A stretch of 17,771 nucleotides of DNA, from positions 1 to 17,771 of the forward strand of contig CALDFS010000234.1 in assembly GCA_937942105.1 (NCBI GenBank), in the 5' to 3' direction. The translations under genes were made by a program, and so were the position numbers. Below, piece after piece: positions 1 to 5,867 of the stretch (the stretch's first letter is position 1; the number at the start of each line of letters is the position of its first letter). The notes beneath the pieces are model-generated. The model did not search any database. It saw only the letters and a list, made by a program, of their open reading frames with translations, and was not told the DNA's origin. The DNA is from an uncultured Ruminococcus sp. GTDB lineage: Bacteria > Bacillota > Clostridia > Oscillospirales > Ruminococcaceae.

Positions 1-127
1 GGCAAGCCGCCAAGGCTCCGCACCTTAGCCACATCTTTATTCTGCTTCTGTCCCTCACTTCGCCCGCGCTTGCAATAAGCTCGTCATCGATTTTTCCAAT
101 AGCATCCAAAAGTATTTCGCTTTTCAT
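1..127 (-). CDS. Probable membrane partner of the ECF sigma factor (N-terminal 42 residues only)
   Basis: This partial gene is cut off by the left edge of the window. Its ATG (127-125) overlaps the TGA of the upstream sigma gene in an ATGA junction, and a strong AAAGGAGGG site lies nine bases upstream. The visible protein starts MKSEILLDAIGKIDDELI, continues with charged residues, and is entering a more hydrophobic stretch (CGALAAC) at the edge. The N-terminal pattern (leucine-rich, A-I/M-x-x-I/V-D-D/E-E/K) resembles the start of the protein paired with the other sigma factor in this window (13893-15089). I infer that it is the cognate regulator, with a short cytosolic sigma-contacting segment followed by a membrane anchor. 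The family cannot be named from 42 residues. Confidence 0.6.
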   Translation of the reverse strand, partial: MKSEILLDAIGKIDDELIASAGEVRDRSRIKMWLRCGALAAC

Positions 128-684
128 ATTACTATGCCCTCCTTTTCAAGCTGTGCTTTTAATTCGTTCCTCATTCTGAAAAGCAGGGAAGTGGTTTTGC
201 TCTCGCTCATACCAAAGCTTTTAGCGATTTGCCTTATCGGGTGCATATACCAGTAACGGTGGATGAAGATGTTCCGCTTCTGCTCCGGCTGTTCGCGCAG
301 GAAGCGGTTGATTGCCTCCACTAAAAGGGCATCATCAAAGGACTGCTCGACTCCATGGGCGGAGGGTATGCATTCCTCCAGCTCGGAAAGAACAAGCTCG
401 GTCTGTCCGAAGCCCCGTTTTTCGGCGGTGTAACGCCTGAATCTGTTCAGCGAAAGGTTCCGCACGATTTTTCCCAGATATGCCGAAAGCTTTTCAGGGC
501 GCTTGGGCGGCATTGATTTCCACGCCTGCAAATATGTATCGTTGACGCACTCCGCACTGTCCTCGCTGTTGTGAAGAATGTTGTAGGAAATGGTGTGGCA
601 GTATTTGCCGTACTTTTTGTCGGTCGCCGATATGGCTGTCTCACTTCTGAGCCAATATAGCTCGATTATTTCATTGTCGTTCAT
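124..684 (-). CDS. ECF-type RNA polymerase sigma factor
   Basis: A small sigma-70 family protein of about 186 residues from the preferred start. Region 2 lies in the first 85 residues (CVNDTYLQAWKSMPP, then YLGKIVRNLSLNRFR). Region 4 is at the C-terminus, with a helix-turn-helix around PIRQIAKSFGMSESKTTSLL. There is no region 3, as expected for an ECF factor. I chose the ATG at 684 because it has its own GGAGGG site and aligns with the start of the paralogue at 13342 (MNDNEIIELY against MDDKQIIELY). An in-frame ATG at 714 would add ten residues (MEDKQWREKS) and also has a ribosome site, so use of both starts is possible. The gene is coupled by ATGA overlap to a probable membrane regulator. 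Its stimulus and target promoters are unknown. Confidence 0.88.
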   Translation of the reverse strand: MNDNEIIELYWLRSETAISATDKKYGKYCHTISYNILHNSEDSAECVNDTYLQAWKSMPPKRPEKLSAYLGKIVRNLSLNRFRRYTAEKRGFGQTELVLSELEECIPSAHGVEQSFDDALLVEAINRFLREQPEQKRNIFIHRYWYMHPIRQIAKSFGMSESKTTSLLFRMRNELKAQLEKEGIVI

Positions 685-696
685 TGATTTCTCCCT

Positions 697-789
697 CCAT
701 TGCTTGTCTTCCATAGCTATCTCCCCCCCATTGCTTGTCGTCCATAGCTATCTCCCCTCCATTGCTTGTCGTCCATAGTTATCTCCCCT
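697..789 (-). repeat. Three tandem 31-base copies of a translation start region
   Basis: Three contiguous 31-base units (697-727, 728-758, 759-789) differ at only a few positions. Read on the minus strand, each contains a GGGGAG ribosome site, a six-base spacer and ATG followed by GA(C/A)GACAAGCAATGG. A fourth, diverged copy is the sigma gene's own start at 684. Because 31 is not a multiple of three, the ATGs at 776 and 745 open short out-of-frame reading frames of 19 and 24 codons. The first stops at 719-717, two bases before the ATG at 714. The second stops at 673-671, just inside the sigma gene. The coordinates, stops and ribosome sites are direct observations; any regulatory role is inference. 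Confidence 0.93.
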
Positions 790-890
790 TTCCCCGGCGC
801 CTTTATCCCGAAGATTTTTTGGGATAGGTGCTTCTAACAATATACACAACAAAATCGGGCGTTCATTGCATGAAGAGTGAAATTTTTTTG

Positions 891-922
891 AAAAATCATT
901 GCCGCCCACGAATGGACGGCAA
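891..922 (-). terminator. Intrinsic terminator of ypeB
   Basis: On the minus strand, 16 bases after the ypeB stop, a nine-pair stem (922-914 with 907-899, one G-U pair) closes a six-base loop. It is followed by TGATTTTT. This separates ypeB from the sigma gene downstream. Confidence 0.8.
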
Positions 923-937
923 CGATTCAAAGCATTA

Positions 938-2278
938 TTATACAGTAAGCTGGCTTTCATCCGTTTCCAGAAGAATCAGAATATCCTCTTCATCCCCGGT
1001 TTTGGAGTTGATATATACAAGCACTGTATCGTCGTTTGATGTCTTGCACTTGAATTCCCAGCAGAGCTTTTCATCCACAGAATTTGTCGGAATCACCGCC
1101 AGCGCGGATTTAACAACGCTCAGCATCGGTGAAAGCTTTTCCTGGCACTCCTGCTCGCTTAAAACAGGCTCACCCAAGTTTCTTTCGTGGTGGTTTACTA
1201 TGAAACCGCGGGCGTCGAAGCCCAGAATCTCGCCGTTATCCATCGCGACTGATATCTTTATAAGGTCGGTGTAGCAGGTAACGCCGTTGTCCTCATAAGC
1301 ATAGTTTATGGTGCAAACGTTGTTGTAGGTTTCATAATAGGTCTTTTTCATTCCGGATATAGCAAGCGAATCAAGGTAGCTCCGGGCATATACCTCTGCC
1401 TCTGCCGGCGTGATTTTTGATGTTCTCGGTTCGCGGCTTTTAATAAGGTAGCTTATATATCCGCCCTTTTGGGTGACGGCGCAGTAGATTCCGTCTGCAC
1501 TGAAGCAATAGGATGGCATTTTGCCCTGCTCTCCGCCCTCGACGGTTTTAAGCTGCCAATCCTCCATGCCGCAGTACTGCGCGGCGCGGCGGCGCGCCTC
1601 ATCCTCGTTTACCTGACTTGCGCCCTGAATCAGGCGGGGTGTGCGCTCCAATATATGGTCGGAGAACGGACCGTCGTATATAAGCTTGGGGGTAGATGAG
1701 AAGCCATCTTCAAGCTTGGCAAAGCCATCGGTAATAAACGACTGTCCGCCCGAATCGATATCGGCAAACAGCTGGGTTATGGTCTTGTCGTCCGAAAGAA
1801 AGCGTGACTGCATTTCCCAGAGCTGTTTTGATAGCTCCTTGGCGTTCTGGCAGAGGGCTGAAAGTCGGCTGTAATCCTCGTAAGAGGTTTCTTCCCCGCG
1901 TGAAGCCGCCGCTGAGATTGAGGAAGCATAGTTGCCTATCTGCGTAAGGAATTTTTCTGTGCGTTCAAGCGAGGTGTTGTATACCGGAAGCTTGGTAAGC
2001 GCGTTCTTGGCGGTGCTCGCTTCACTTAAAAGCTCGTTTGAAAGCCGGGTCATCATCGCCGGGGAGCCGGAATAAAGCCCTTTTGTCAGGGTCGAGGATA
2101 TCTTGTCCGCACTGGATGCAAGGTCTTCCACCGCCTGGCGGTAGCCGTATTCGATAAAGTTTTCCGCGCGCGAAAGCTTTCGCATATAAATAAGGTCAGC
2201 CGCGCCCAGAACCGCAATTATCGCCAAAGAAAAGGATACCAGCCGTGCTATAGTTCTTCTTGAAATAACCGTTTTCAT
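938..2278 (-). CDS. ypeB: Germination protein YpeB
   Basis: A 446-residue protein, the usual YpeB length. It has an N-terminal membrane segment at about residues 12-31 (FSLAIIAVLGAADLIY) and a long helical region to about 215. The C-terminal half contains PepSY-like repeats, including EARRRAAQYCGM, AEAEVYARSYLDSL and QECQEKLSPML, followed by WEFKCK. In Bacillus spores YpeB sits at the inner membrane and is needed for the localisation and stability of the cortex-lytic enzyme SleB; that role is known for the family. sleB normally lies directly upstream but is not here: the 468 bases upstream contain no such gene. The ribosome site AAAGGA is rather far (13 bases) from the ATG. The gene has its own terminator and appears to be a single-gene unit. 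Confidence 0.87.
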   Translation of the reverse strand: MKTVISRRTIARLVSFSLAIIAVLGAADLIYMRKLSRAENFIEYGYRQAVEDLASSADKISSTLTKGLYSGSPAMMTRLSNELLSEASTAKNALTKLPVYNTSLERTEKFLTQIGNYASSISAAASRGEETSYEDYSRLSALCQNAKELSKQLWEMQSRFLSDDKTITQLFADIDSGGQSFITDGFAKLEDGFSSTPKLIYDGPFSDHILERTPRLIQGASQVNEDEARRRAAQYCGMEDWQLKTVEGGEQGKMPSYCFSADGIYCAVTQKGGYISYLIKSREPRTSKITPAEAEVYARSYLDSLAISGMKKTYYETYNNVCTINYAYEDNGVTCYTDLIKISVAMDNGEILGFDARGFIVNHHERNLGEPVLSEQECQEKLSPMLSVVKSALAVIPTNSVDEKLCWEFKCKTSNDDTVLVYINSKTGDEEDILILLETDESQLTV

Positions 2279-2467
2279 GATATATAAATGGTCCTTTCGT
2301 GATTATTTGCTAATAGCTTTTCACATTTATTTGCAAATACACGTTGTAAATTTTTACAGCAAACGTGCGGAGCGCCGCCATCCCTGCATCATCCTGAAGG
2401 ATTAACTCCCTGCCGAGCACTCGCATAAACTGAATTAAGCTCCCTGCAATTTCCGGTTGGCTGAATA
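2279..2467. other. ypeB upstream region with small inverted repeats
   Basis: No gene is visible here. Direct observations are a perfect 12-base palindrome at 2328-2339, an inverted repeat at 2341-2366 (TGTAAA/TTTACA inside ACGTT/AACGT, with a three-base bulge), a small GCGG/CCGC hairpin at 2367-2378, and the heptamer TCCCTGC at 2381, 2407 and 2441. On the minus strand, GTATT and CTATTA about 19 bases apart vaguely resemble a forespore sigma-G promoter for ypeB, but the match is too poor to annotate. Confidence 0.4.
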
Positions 2468-2570
2468 ATACTAATTCTACGTAAAAGTGTAACTACAGAA
2501 TCGCCACAAAACCGCTAGGCGATGGGTTTCGCGGCGATTCTGTAGACACTTTTTAACGTAGAATAAGTAT
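2468..2570 (-). repeat. 103-base MITE-like palindromic element, copy 1
   Basis: An imperfect palindrome with no reading frame, ending in ATACT(A/T)ATTCTACG-type inverted arms. It is identical to copy 2 (5743-5845) at 102 of 103 positions when read in the opposite orientation. On the minus strand the central arms form a 21-pair RNA hairpin (2545-2493), including two G-U pairs that would be A-C mismatches in the opposite transcript. The element lies upstream of both ypeB and mazF. Near-identity at two sites about 3.2 kb apart suggests recent movement by a transposase acting in trans, but that is inference: no transposase is in the window and target duplications cannot be assigned with certainty. 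Confidence 0.85.
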
Positions 2571-2632
2571 AAACTGCAAAGTATTGTCAAGAATAATACT
2601 GTAAATGCGAGACTGGACTTCAAGGAACAGTC

Positions 2633-2661
2633 TTGTAAACATAAAACAGCCCAATTATAAC
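2633..2661 (+). promoter_or_regulatory. Probable sigma-A promoter of mazF
   Basis: TTGTAA (2633-2638) and TATAAC (2656-2661) are separated by 17 bases, close to the housekeeping consensus. Transcription would start near 2668, giving a leader of roughly 80 bases. That leader contains UACAU at 2689-2693, the known recognition sequence of Bacillus EndoA/MazF. Confidence 0.6.
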
Positions 2662-2746
2662 ACTATTCTTCGCTCGGGTGTAAAGATGTACATATGTCCT
2701 TATGCCTGATTGCGGGAAAGACCTAAAAGCAACAGGAGAGATAGCC

Positions 2747-3118
2747 ATGTCAGTATATAGGGGAGAAATATATTACGCCGATTTAAGCCCGGTGGTAGGC
2801 TCGGAGCAGGGCGGAGTAAGACCTGTACTTATAGTTCAGAACGACGTTGGAAACCGTCATTCGCCGACGGTGATAGCCGCTGCCATAACCAGTCAGCGGG
2901 AAAAGACCCGCCTGCCCACTCATATCGAGATAACCTCCGGCACCTGCGGTCTGGCCAAGGACAGCATTGTGCTTTTGGAGCAGATTCGCACCATTGACAA
3001 GCAGCGTTTAAAGGAGCGCATGGGCGTTCTGGATGCCGGCTCGATGGATAAAATCAACAATGCCCTGCAAATCAGCTTTGGATTGAATAACGGCACAGGC
3101 GGCGTCACACTAAGATAA
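2747..3118 (+). CDS. mazF: MazF/EndoA-family mRNA endoribonuclease toxin
   Basis: A 123-residue protein of the PemK/MazF family, very close to Bacillus EndoA in motif order: RGEIYYADLSPVVGSEQGGVRP, then IVQND, NRHSPT, AAIT and LLEQIRTIDKQRL. The catalytic arginine and threonine fall at positions 25 and 48, the EndoA numbering. EndoA cuts single-stranded mRNA at UACAU; this homologue's specificity is inferred. The start at 2747 was chosen over an upstream ATG at 2702 because AGGAGAG lies just before it and the family N-terminus aligns there. No MazE-like antitoxin frame or alr gene is found in the 468 bases upstream or in the 170 bases downstream, so the toxin is solitary at this locus. A promoter precedes it and a terminator follows. 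Confidence 0.92.
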   Translation: MSVYRGEIYYADLSPVVGSEQGGVRPVLIVQNDVGNRHSPTVIAAAITSQREKTRLPTHIEITSGTCGLAKDSIVLLEQIRTIDKQRLKERMGVLDAGSMDKINNALQISFGLNNGTGGVTLR

Positions 3119-3148
3119 AGAGGTGACACCGCACACTGCCACACCTTT

Positions 3149-3174
3149 CCTCGGCTAAATGCCGGGGTTTGTTT
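3149..3174 (+). terminator. Intrinsic terminator of mazF
   Basis: A seven-pair stem (CCTCGGC at 3149-3155 with GCCGGGG at 3161-3167, one U-G pair) closes a five-base loop. It is followed by TTTGTTTT, about 30 bases after the mazF stop. Confidence 0.75.
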
Positions 3175-3206
3175 TACATAAGCATATTTCTTTGCCATCC
3201 ATCTAA

Positions 3207-3255
3207 AAAGCAATCCCCTGCGGGCAGCTCAATATTGAACCGCCCGCAGGGGATT
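3207..3255 (-). terminator. Strong terminator of spo0A
   Basis: A perfect 14-pair stem (3212-3225 with 3242-3255) closes a 16-base loop that itself contains the palindrome TCAATATTGA. On the minus strand it is followed by GCTTTTTAG, so it best serves spo0A. On the plus strand only a short ATTT follows, so it could back up the mazF terminator weakly. Confidence 0.8.
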
Positions 3256-3291
3256 TACAAGGGGTAACTATATAAATATGGAGGAAAACCT

Positions 3292-4089
3292 TTATCTGCT
3301 CACCGCGGCAGCCTTGCTTCTGTATTTAAGCTTTATCTTGTCGGCGATAAGGGCAATAAACTCGGAATTAGTGGGCTTGCCCTTGCCGGTGTTCACTGTG
3401 TATCCGAAGAAGGAATTCAGGATTTCAACATCGCCCCTGTCCCACGCGATTTCAATGGCGTGGCGGATGGCGCGCTCCACCCTTGATGGCGTGGTGGAGT
3501 ATTCCTTTGCGACTGTCGGATACATCAGCTTGGTAACGCTTTCGAGCATTTCGGGGTCGTTCACCGAGTGAATTATCGCTCGCCTTAAATAGTGATACCC
3601 CTTTATGTGAGCGGGAACTCCTAGCTGATGTATCATCTCGGTTACGACGACCTCCAGATCGGGCGAGGTCCTTTTGGACTGGATTACCGGGCTGTCCTCC
3701 AAAATATCGTAGCCCATCACCTGATTTATTCTGTCCCCCAGCATGTGGAAATCAAACGGCTTTACAAGATAGTATGCCGCGCCCTCCTGCATAACCTGCC
3801 TAAGAGCAAACTCGTTTTCGCAGGGTGCGCATATTATGAACGCCGGCTTGGATTTGGACGCCTTGTTCACCTTTTTCATAAGCTCGATGGCGTCCAGTCC
3901 GGGCATCCACAGGTCAGACACAACAACATCAGGCACCTCCGAGGTAACGGCTTCAAGTATGACATTGCCGTCCTTGGGGCGGACAATGCAGAAAAATCCC
4001 ATTTCCCGCAGCTCCTGCGCGCATTTTACGCCGTATTCCTCGCTGTCATCTCCTATAAGCACCTTTAATTTTTTCGATACGTTTGACAT
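3292..4089 (-). CDS. spo0A: Sporulation master regulator Spo0A
   Basis: A 265-residue response regulator that commits cells to sporulation. The N-terminal receiver (about 1-125) has the acidic pair D14-D15, the predicted phosphorylated aspartate D59 in VVVSDLWMPGLDAIEL, and the K110-P111 switch (YYLVKPFD). The C-terminal DNA-binding domain (about 150-255) is nearly canonical: LGVPAHIKGYHYLRRAI, TKLMYP, SRVERAIRHAIEIAWDRG, FFGYTVNTGKGKPTNSEFIA. One oddity is that the usual Thr/Ser after beta-strand 4 appears to be C87 (IICAPCEN). An AAAGGAGAG site lies seven bases before the ATG. It is transcribed alone, divergent from the pyr operon. spoIVB, often the upstream neighbour, is absent. Confidence 0.97.
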   Translation of the reverse strand: MSNVSKKLKVLIGDDSEEYGVKCAQELREMGFFCIVRPKDGNVILEAVTSEVPDVVVSDLWMPGLDAIELMKKVNKASKSKPAFIICAPCENEFALRQVMQEGAAYYLVKPFDFHMLGDRINQVMGYDILEDSPVIQSKRTSPDLEVVVTEMIHQLGVPAHIKGYHYLRRAIIHSVNDPEMLESVTKLMYPTVAKEYSTTPSRVERAIRHAIEIAWDRGDVEILNSFFGYTVNTGKGKPTNSEFIALIADKIKLKYRSKAAAVSR

Positions 4090-4171
4090 TTTTATCTCTC
4101 CTTTATTTTTATTAAAAGTTATTTAGATGTTTTTCTTTTCTTTTCCAAATATTAACATATATATGTGTAGA

Positions 4172-4199
4172 ATTATGTCATAGAAGGACAGATAATCAA
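4172..4199 (-). promoter_or_regulatory. Possible spo0A promoter
   Basis: On the minus strand TTGATT (4199-4194) and CATAAT (4177-4172) are 16 bases apart, giving a leader of about 75 bases. A perfect 12-base palindrome, ACATATATATGT (4155-4166), lies just downstream. The match is moderate; the vegetative and sporulation-phase promoters known in Bacillus cannot be distinguished here. Confidence 0.4.
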
Positions 4200-4291
4200 T
4201 CGAATTTGAAAAAATTTTTTGCTTTCTTCCGCAGGCGATTTTTGCATGAAGACGGTACGCACAATTTGCGCAAAAATATGCCGTAAAGCGG

Positions 4292-4320
4292 TTGACAATC
4301 GCAAAAACATCTGCTATACT
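4292..4320 (+). promoter_or_regulatory. Consensus sigma-A promoter of the pyr operon
   Basis: TTGACA (4292-4297) and TATACT (4315-4320) are separated by exactly 17 bases. Transcription should start near 4327, leaving a leader of about 195 bases before pyrC that contains an attenuator. Confidence 0.88.
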
Positions 4321-4398
4321 TTATAAAGTATAAATTTGCGGGGCTGATTGCCTTGCGAAAAAAGAAAAAGCAATTTTTAAGTTGGTACAGTGATACCT

Positions 4399-4504
4399 GC
4401 AAGATTGGCTAATAGTTCGCGCGGCGGTTTTCGGCTTCTTTCGGGGCTTGTGCGGCTGTGCGGTTTTGTGTGCAATCTTGCTTTAAAAGCAGGATTTTTG
4501 TTTT
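4399..4504 (+). promoter_or_regulatory. Transcription attenuator in the pyr leader
   Basis: The terminator is a ten-pair stem (AATCTTGCTT at 4474-4483 with AAGCAGGATT at 4487-4496, one U-G pair, loop UAA), followed by TTTGTTTT (4497-4504). A competing pairing is present: GCAAGATTG (4399-4407) is perfectly complementary to CAATCTTGC (4473-4481). This covers the left arm of the terminator and would act as an antiterminator. The 65 bases between hold the sensing region, which is G/U-rich and unidentified. The conserved PyrR-binding anti-antiterminator sequence is not recognisable and pyrR is not in the operon. What controls the switch is unknown. Confidence 0.75.
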
Positions 4505-4522
4505 ATATGGAGGTATTTAGTT

Positions 4523-5734
4523 ATGATATCAGGAATAAAAGCTGTCTGCGAAAAATCTGCCGCCGATTCCGCCTTTGACCTTCTTTCCCGCAAAGGCTTA
4601 TTGCCTGATTCTGATGTTAGCTATATTGTTGTTCCCGGTCTTTGTGATGTTCATGTTCATTTCAGAGAGCCGGGCTTTTCTTATAAGGAGACTATACGAA
4701 CCGGCTCCCTTGCGGCTGCTCATGGGGGATATACCGCCGTGTGCACAATGCCCAACCTTAACCCTGTGCCGGACAGTTTGGAGAGCCTTAATGTCCAGCT
4801 GGATATTATCAAAAGGGATTCCGCCCCCTGCGTAAGCATTCACCCCTACGGCGCAATAACCAAAGGCGAAAAGGGCGAATGCTTAGCCGATATGGAAGCC
4901 ATGGCGCCCTACGTATGCGCATTTTCAGACGATGGCAGGGGAGTGCAGTCGCAGGATATGATGCTTTCGGCAATGCGCAAAGCCAAGGAGCTTGATAAAA
5001 TCATAGCCGCCCACTGCGAGGTCAACTCGCTTTTAAACGGCGGATATATCCACAACGGCGAATACGCTCATGCGCACGGCCATCGGGGGATATGCTCGGA
5101 AAGCGAATACGCCCAGATAGCAAGGGATTTAGAGCTTGCCGCTAAAACCGGGGTGAAGTATCACGTCTGCCATATATCCACTAAGGAAAGCGTTGAGCTT
5201 ATCCGCCAGGCAAAGAAAAGCGGGGTGGACGTTACCTGCGAAACAGGTCCGCATTACCTCACCCTTTGTGATAGCGATTTGCAGGAGGACGGCAGATTCA
5301 AAATGAACCCGCCCCTGCGCTCGCACTGCGACAGGGACGCGCTGATAGAAGGCATCAAGGATGGCACTATAGATATGATAGCCACCGACCATGCCCCGCA
5401 CAGCGCCGAGGAAAAGTCGCGCGGGCTTGAAAAAAGCCTGATGGGAGTTGTGGGCTTGGAAACCGCCTTTGCGGTGATGTATACTGAGCTCGTACTAAAG
5501 GGAGTGATCACCATTGAAAGGCTTATTGAGCTTATGAGCAAAAACCCCCGCCGCAGGTTCGGGCTGAGCGGCGAAGCGGGCTTTGCAGTGTTCGAGGTTT
5601 CAAGGCCGTATATCATAAACCCCGATGGCTTTGCCACCATGGGCAGGGCTACGCCGTTTGCAGGAAGAAAGGTCTTTGGCAGATGGATAGCCACCGGCAG
5701 CAGCGCGGGCGCCGCGCAAACAATAAACCGCTAA
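4523..5734 (+). CDS. pyrC: Dihydroorotase
   Basis: A 403-residue amidohydrolase that cyclises carbamoyl-aspartate to dihydroorotate. Visible zinc and active-site elements are H44 and H46 (VPGLCDVHVHFREPG), the Asp-Asp-Gly motif at 136-138 (AFSDDGRG) typical of class I bacterial enzymes, H164 (AAHCE), H216 (YHVCHIST) and the catalytic aspartate D288 (ATDHAPH). The substrate-binding stretch FKMNPPLR is present. The ATG is fixed by GGAGG nine bases upstream. The N-terminal part before the first metal motif is only about 37 residues, shorter than the usual segment of the composite beta domain. It is the first gene after the promoter and attenuator, and is separated from carB by a 103-base palindromic element. 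Confidence 0.95.
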   Translation: MISGIKAVCEKSAADSAFDLLSRKGLLPDSDVSYIVVPGLCDVHVHFREPGFSYKETIRTGSLAAAHGGYTAVCTMPNLNPVPDSLESLNVQLDIIKRDSAPCVSIHPYGAITKGEKGECLADMEAMAPYVCAFSDDGRGVQSQDMMLSAMRKAKELDKIIAAHCEVNSLLNGGYIHNGEYAHAHGHRGICSESEYAQIARDLELAAKTGVKYHVCHISTKESVELIRQAKKSGVDVTCETGPHYLTLCDSDLQEDGRFKMNPPLRSHCDRDALIEGIKDGTIDMIATDHAPHSAEEKSRGLEKSLMGVVGLETAFAVMYTELVLKGVITIERLIELMSKNPRRRFGLSGEAGFAVFEVSRPYIINPDGFATMGRATPFAGRKVFGRWIATGSSAGAAQTINR

Positions 5735-5742
5735 AAAATCTT

Positions 5743-5845
5743 ATACTTATTCTACGCTAAAAAGTGTCTACAGAATCGCCGCGAAACCCATCGCCTAGCG
5801 GTTTTGTGGCGATTCTGTAGTTACACTTTTACGTAGAATTAGTAT
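5743..5845 (+). repeat. 103-base MITE-like palindromic element, copy 2
   Basis: Differs from the reverse complement of copy 1 (2468-2570) at one base only. It fills most of the 133-base pyrC-carB gap; without it the gap would be about 30 bases. In the plus-strand transcript 5768-5788 pairs with 5800-5820 to give a 21-pair hairpin (two G-U pairs) with an 11-base loop. The outer arms ending in ATAC/GTAT pair imperfectly around it. There is no following uridine tract, so it is not a classical terminator; it may affect mRNA processing or stability. It has the same orientation relative to carB as copy 1 has to ypeB. Confidence 0.88.
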
Positions 5846-5867
5846 TATATATATCGGAGGAAACATC

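Noticed and set aside
697..789. Short tandem repeats suggestive of a CRISPR array
   Set aside because: The three 31-base units are directly adjacent with no spacers and contain ribosome site and start codon of the downstream gene.
838..880. Promoter for the first ECF sigma gene on the minus strand
   Set aside because: TGCAA and TGTATATT elements are present, but neither a sigma-A nor an ECF pair with convincing sequence and spacing could be fixed.
2279..2746. Antitoxin gene for mazF
   Set aside because: No frame of suitable size with a ribosome site or MazE-like features was found on the plus strand; the region is filled by inverted repeats, the 103-base element and the promoter.
4155..4166. 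Perfect 12-base AT palindrome as an operator of spo0A
   Set aside because: Short alternating AT palindromes are common by chance in AT-rich intergenic DNA, and there is no second copy.
4334..4380. Weak ATTGC/GCAAT hairpin followed by T run in the early pyr leader as a second terminator
   Set aside because: The stem has only five pairs with a long A-rich loop, too weak to call.
4327..4522. PyrR-type attenuator binding site
   Set aside because: The conserved PyrR-binding loop sequence could not be found on the plus strand, so only a generic attenuator is claimed.
4390..4578. 62-codon GTG frame in the pyr leader as a leader peptide
   Set aside because: No ribosome site precedes the GTG, it overlaps the pyrC start, and it shows no run of regulatory codons; the attenuator is explained by RNA pairing.
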